A DNA stretch of 6,610 nucleotides from CAYVDH01 sp964450355. GTDB taxonomy: Bacteria; Bacteroidota; Bacteroidia; NS11-12g; UBA955. This document shows, one piece after another, positions 5,645 through 6,610 of the stretch. Each line of letters begins with the position of its first letter. Within the stretch, counting starts at the first letter, position 1. The position numbers and the translations under genes were made by a program. Location: the NCBI GenBank assembly GCA_964450355.1, contig CAYVDH010000188.1, forward strand, positions 1-6,610. Direction: 5' to 3'. Below the pieces are notes generated by a model that was not told the DNA's origin, ran no database searches, and worked only from the letters and a program-made list of their open reading frames with translations.

Positions 5645-6316
5645 ATGAAATTTCAAGCATTAACGGTATTGATTTCTATAATGGCATTCCATCAATTAAA
5701 TGCGAGGAATAAACTCGATTCAATGCCTGCAAGAAATAGAAAGAACTTAATTGAATACAATTATAACGCAATTAATTTACATGATAAACAATCTTATATG
5801 TACATGCCACCCAGTTGGTATTTATCCTACAGCAGAGATATTTACAAAGGTTATTTCGTTAGGCTGGAGTATTTTGATTATTCAATTGCTAATTTAATCA
5901 ATGACCAAAAAGAATATTATGAATTAAAAAGGGGAGATGTAAGTTACACATGGTTTAATGTCGTTAGATTAAATTTGGGTAAAACAATTGAATATAACAG
6001 GTTTTTTATTAAGCCTTCATTATCTTTTAATAAACGGTGGGGATTTGGTGAAATGTATTGGTGGGACTTGAACTGGACAGAATCAAAATCTAACAGAAAC
6101 GAAATGAACAGTTATGGCATAGGTGATGGCTTAGGTATAGGATATAATGTTAGCAAACGGTTCATTATCAGTGTAGAAAACAATTTTCATTACAATTTTG
6201 AGAAATATAAGTTTTTGCCTGGTGGAGGTATTTCAAAAGAAGATTCAGATGCCTTTAATTTTAAACCCAACAGGAAATTCTCAACATTTCAGATAAAATT
6301 AGGAGTTAAATTTTAA
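5645..6316 (+). CDS. Small outer-membrane beta-barrel-like protein, function unknown
   Basis: A 223-residue protein that I do not recognise as a named family. Residues 1-20 form a signal peptide (MKFQALTVLISIMAFHQLNA) with likely cleavage after LNA. The mature part is rich in Tyr, Phe, Trp and Asn and has several stretches of alternating polar and hydrophobic residues typical of transmembrane beta strands: about 58-64, 68-78, 99-112, 118-130, 156-168, 171-184 and 211-223. The last residue is Phe (FQIKLGVKF), the usual end of outer-membrane barrels. About seven or eight strands in roughly 200 residues suggests an eight-stranded barrel; this is inference. The ATG at 5645 is preceded by a -7 box and gives a good signal peptide. 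It is transcribed alone, divergent from thrS, and ends at the terminator at 6321. No cysteines are present, so it is not a lipoprotein. Confidence 0.85.
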   Translation: MKFQALTVLISIMAFHQLNARNKLDSMPARNRKNLIEYNYNAINLHDKQSYMYMPPSWYLSYSRDIYKGYFVRLEYFDYSIANLINDQKEYYELKRGDVSYTWFNVVRLNLGKTIEYNRFFIKPSLSFNKRWGFGEMYWWDLNWTESKSNRNEMNSYGIGDGLGIGYNVSKRFIISVENNFHYNFEKYKFLPGGGISKEDSDAFNFKPNRKFSTFQIKLGVKF

Positions 6317-6320
6317 CATT

Positions 6321-6355
6321 AAAAAGAGAGTTTGATTTCAAACTCTCTTTTTTTT
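6321..6355. terminator. Bidirectional rho-independent terminator
   Basis: AAAGAGAGTTTGA, two bases, then TCAAACTCTCTTT form a long perfect inverted repeat (about 13 bp or more with the A/T flanks; an effective 8-9 bp stem around GAGAGTTT/AAACTCTC). Eight T residues (6348-6355) follow on the plus strand and five on the minus strand (from A 6321-6325). It serves the barrel protein gene on the left and the XRE gene on the right. The stop codon of the XRE gene lies partly within the T-tract. Confidence 0.9.
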
Positions 6356-6610
6356 AAAATGCGAGCTTCTTATTGTTTAATTCGACATTGAAATTGACTT
6401 TTGCGCCTAAAGCTTCGAAAACTTTCATTATGGTATCGAACCTGGCATTTTTTACACTGTTTTCGATTTTTGAAATTTGAGCTTTTTGAACACCTACAAG
6501 TTCTCCTAGTTCTTCTTGTGTCATATTTTGTTCTTGACGAGCCTGTTTTATTGCAAGACCTAAAAATTCTATTTTTAATTCATTTTCAAACTTTTCACGT
6601 TTTTTAGTTC
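6354..6610 (-). CDS. XRE-family helix-turn-helix protein, HigA-like antitoxin (5'-truncated)
   Basis: Reading from the right edge, the frame gives 84 C-terminal residues ending KKLAF and TAA (6356-6354); the start lies outside the window. It begins TKKREKFENELKIEFLG, followed by IKQARQEQNMTQEELGELVG and VQKAQISKIENSVKNARFDT, a classic XRE/HTH_3 DNA-binding domain with the turn near LVGVQKAQISKIE. The tail IMKVFEALGAKVNFNVEL is typical of antitoxins of HigA type, which repress their operon and neutralise a RelE/HigB-family ribonuclease. The toxin gene would be expected just upstream, beyond position 6610, so the pairing cannot be confirmed here. A stand-alone transcriptional regulator is the alternative. 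Confidence 0.85.
   Translation of the reverse strand, partial: TKKREKFENELKIEFLGLAIKQARQEQNMTQEELGELVGVQKAQISKIENSVKNARFDTIMKVFEALGAKVNFNVELNNKKLAF

Noticed and set aside
5540..5656. 39-residue N-terminal extension of ThrRS from an ATG at 5656
   Set aside because: The added residues are Phe/Leu/Asn-rich and unlike any ThrRS. They overlap the divergent gene's start and both promoters. The MSEIK start gives the normal family length.
6401..6607. 68-codon plus-strand frame at the right edge
   Set aside because: It is antisense to the clear XRE helix-turn-helix coding sequence.

Overview
The window is AT-rich DNA from a member of the Bacteroidota. Three independent signs support this. There is a type IX secretion (T9SS) 'gliding-motility' C-terminal (CHU_C) domain. 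Perfect copies of the Bacteroidota -7 promoter box (TAnnTTTG) lie upstream of two genes. The threonyl-tRNA synthetase carries the Bacteroidota-type variant motifs (RYEQSGELFGLMRVRSLQM and HRAPLSTHERF). The genus cannot be named from this sequence.

Layout, left to right. Positions 1-213 (+) hold the 3' end of an unidentified gene. Facing it at 262-1752 (-) is a secreted multidomain protein: signal peptide, jelly-roll-like N-terminal domain, four 51-residue repeats and a T9SS type B sorting domain. Positions 1753-1896 hold the terminator of the next operon and a possible weak promoter for the secreted protein. Positions 1897-5539 (-) are the conserved translation operon, transcribed thrS > infC > rpmI > rplT. 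A 105-base divergent promoter region (5540-5644) separates thrS from a small outer-membrane beta-barrel-like protein (5645-6316, +). That gene ends at a strong bidirectional terminator. The right edge (6354-6610, -) is the C-terminal part of an XRE/HigA-like helix-turn-helix protein whose start lies outside the window.

The central operon encodes ThrRS, initiation factor IF3 and ribosomal proteins L35 and L20, which commonly form one co-regulated unit in bacteria. Here thrS and infC are almost contiguous. infC has no ATG available and must begin at TTG or another non-ATG codon. rpmI and rplT are each preceded by a recognisable Shine-Dalgarno sequence. A nested hairpin sits between rpmI and rplT. 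A GAAA-tetraloop terminator closes the operon.

The most unusual feature is ribosomal protein L20, which is more than twice its normal length. A complete L20 is followed by an Ala/Lys/Pro-rich linker and a helix-hairpin-helix domain with a W-rich C-terminal tail. I see no CRISPR array, tRNA, rRNA or insertion sequence, and no clearly new multi-gene system. The possible novelty is in the L20 fusion, the operon's translational control signals and the truncated XRE locus at the right edge.
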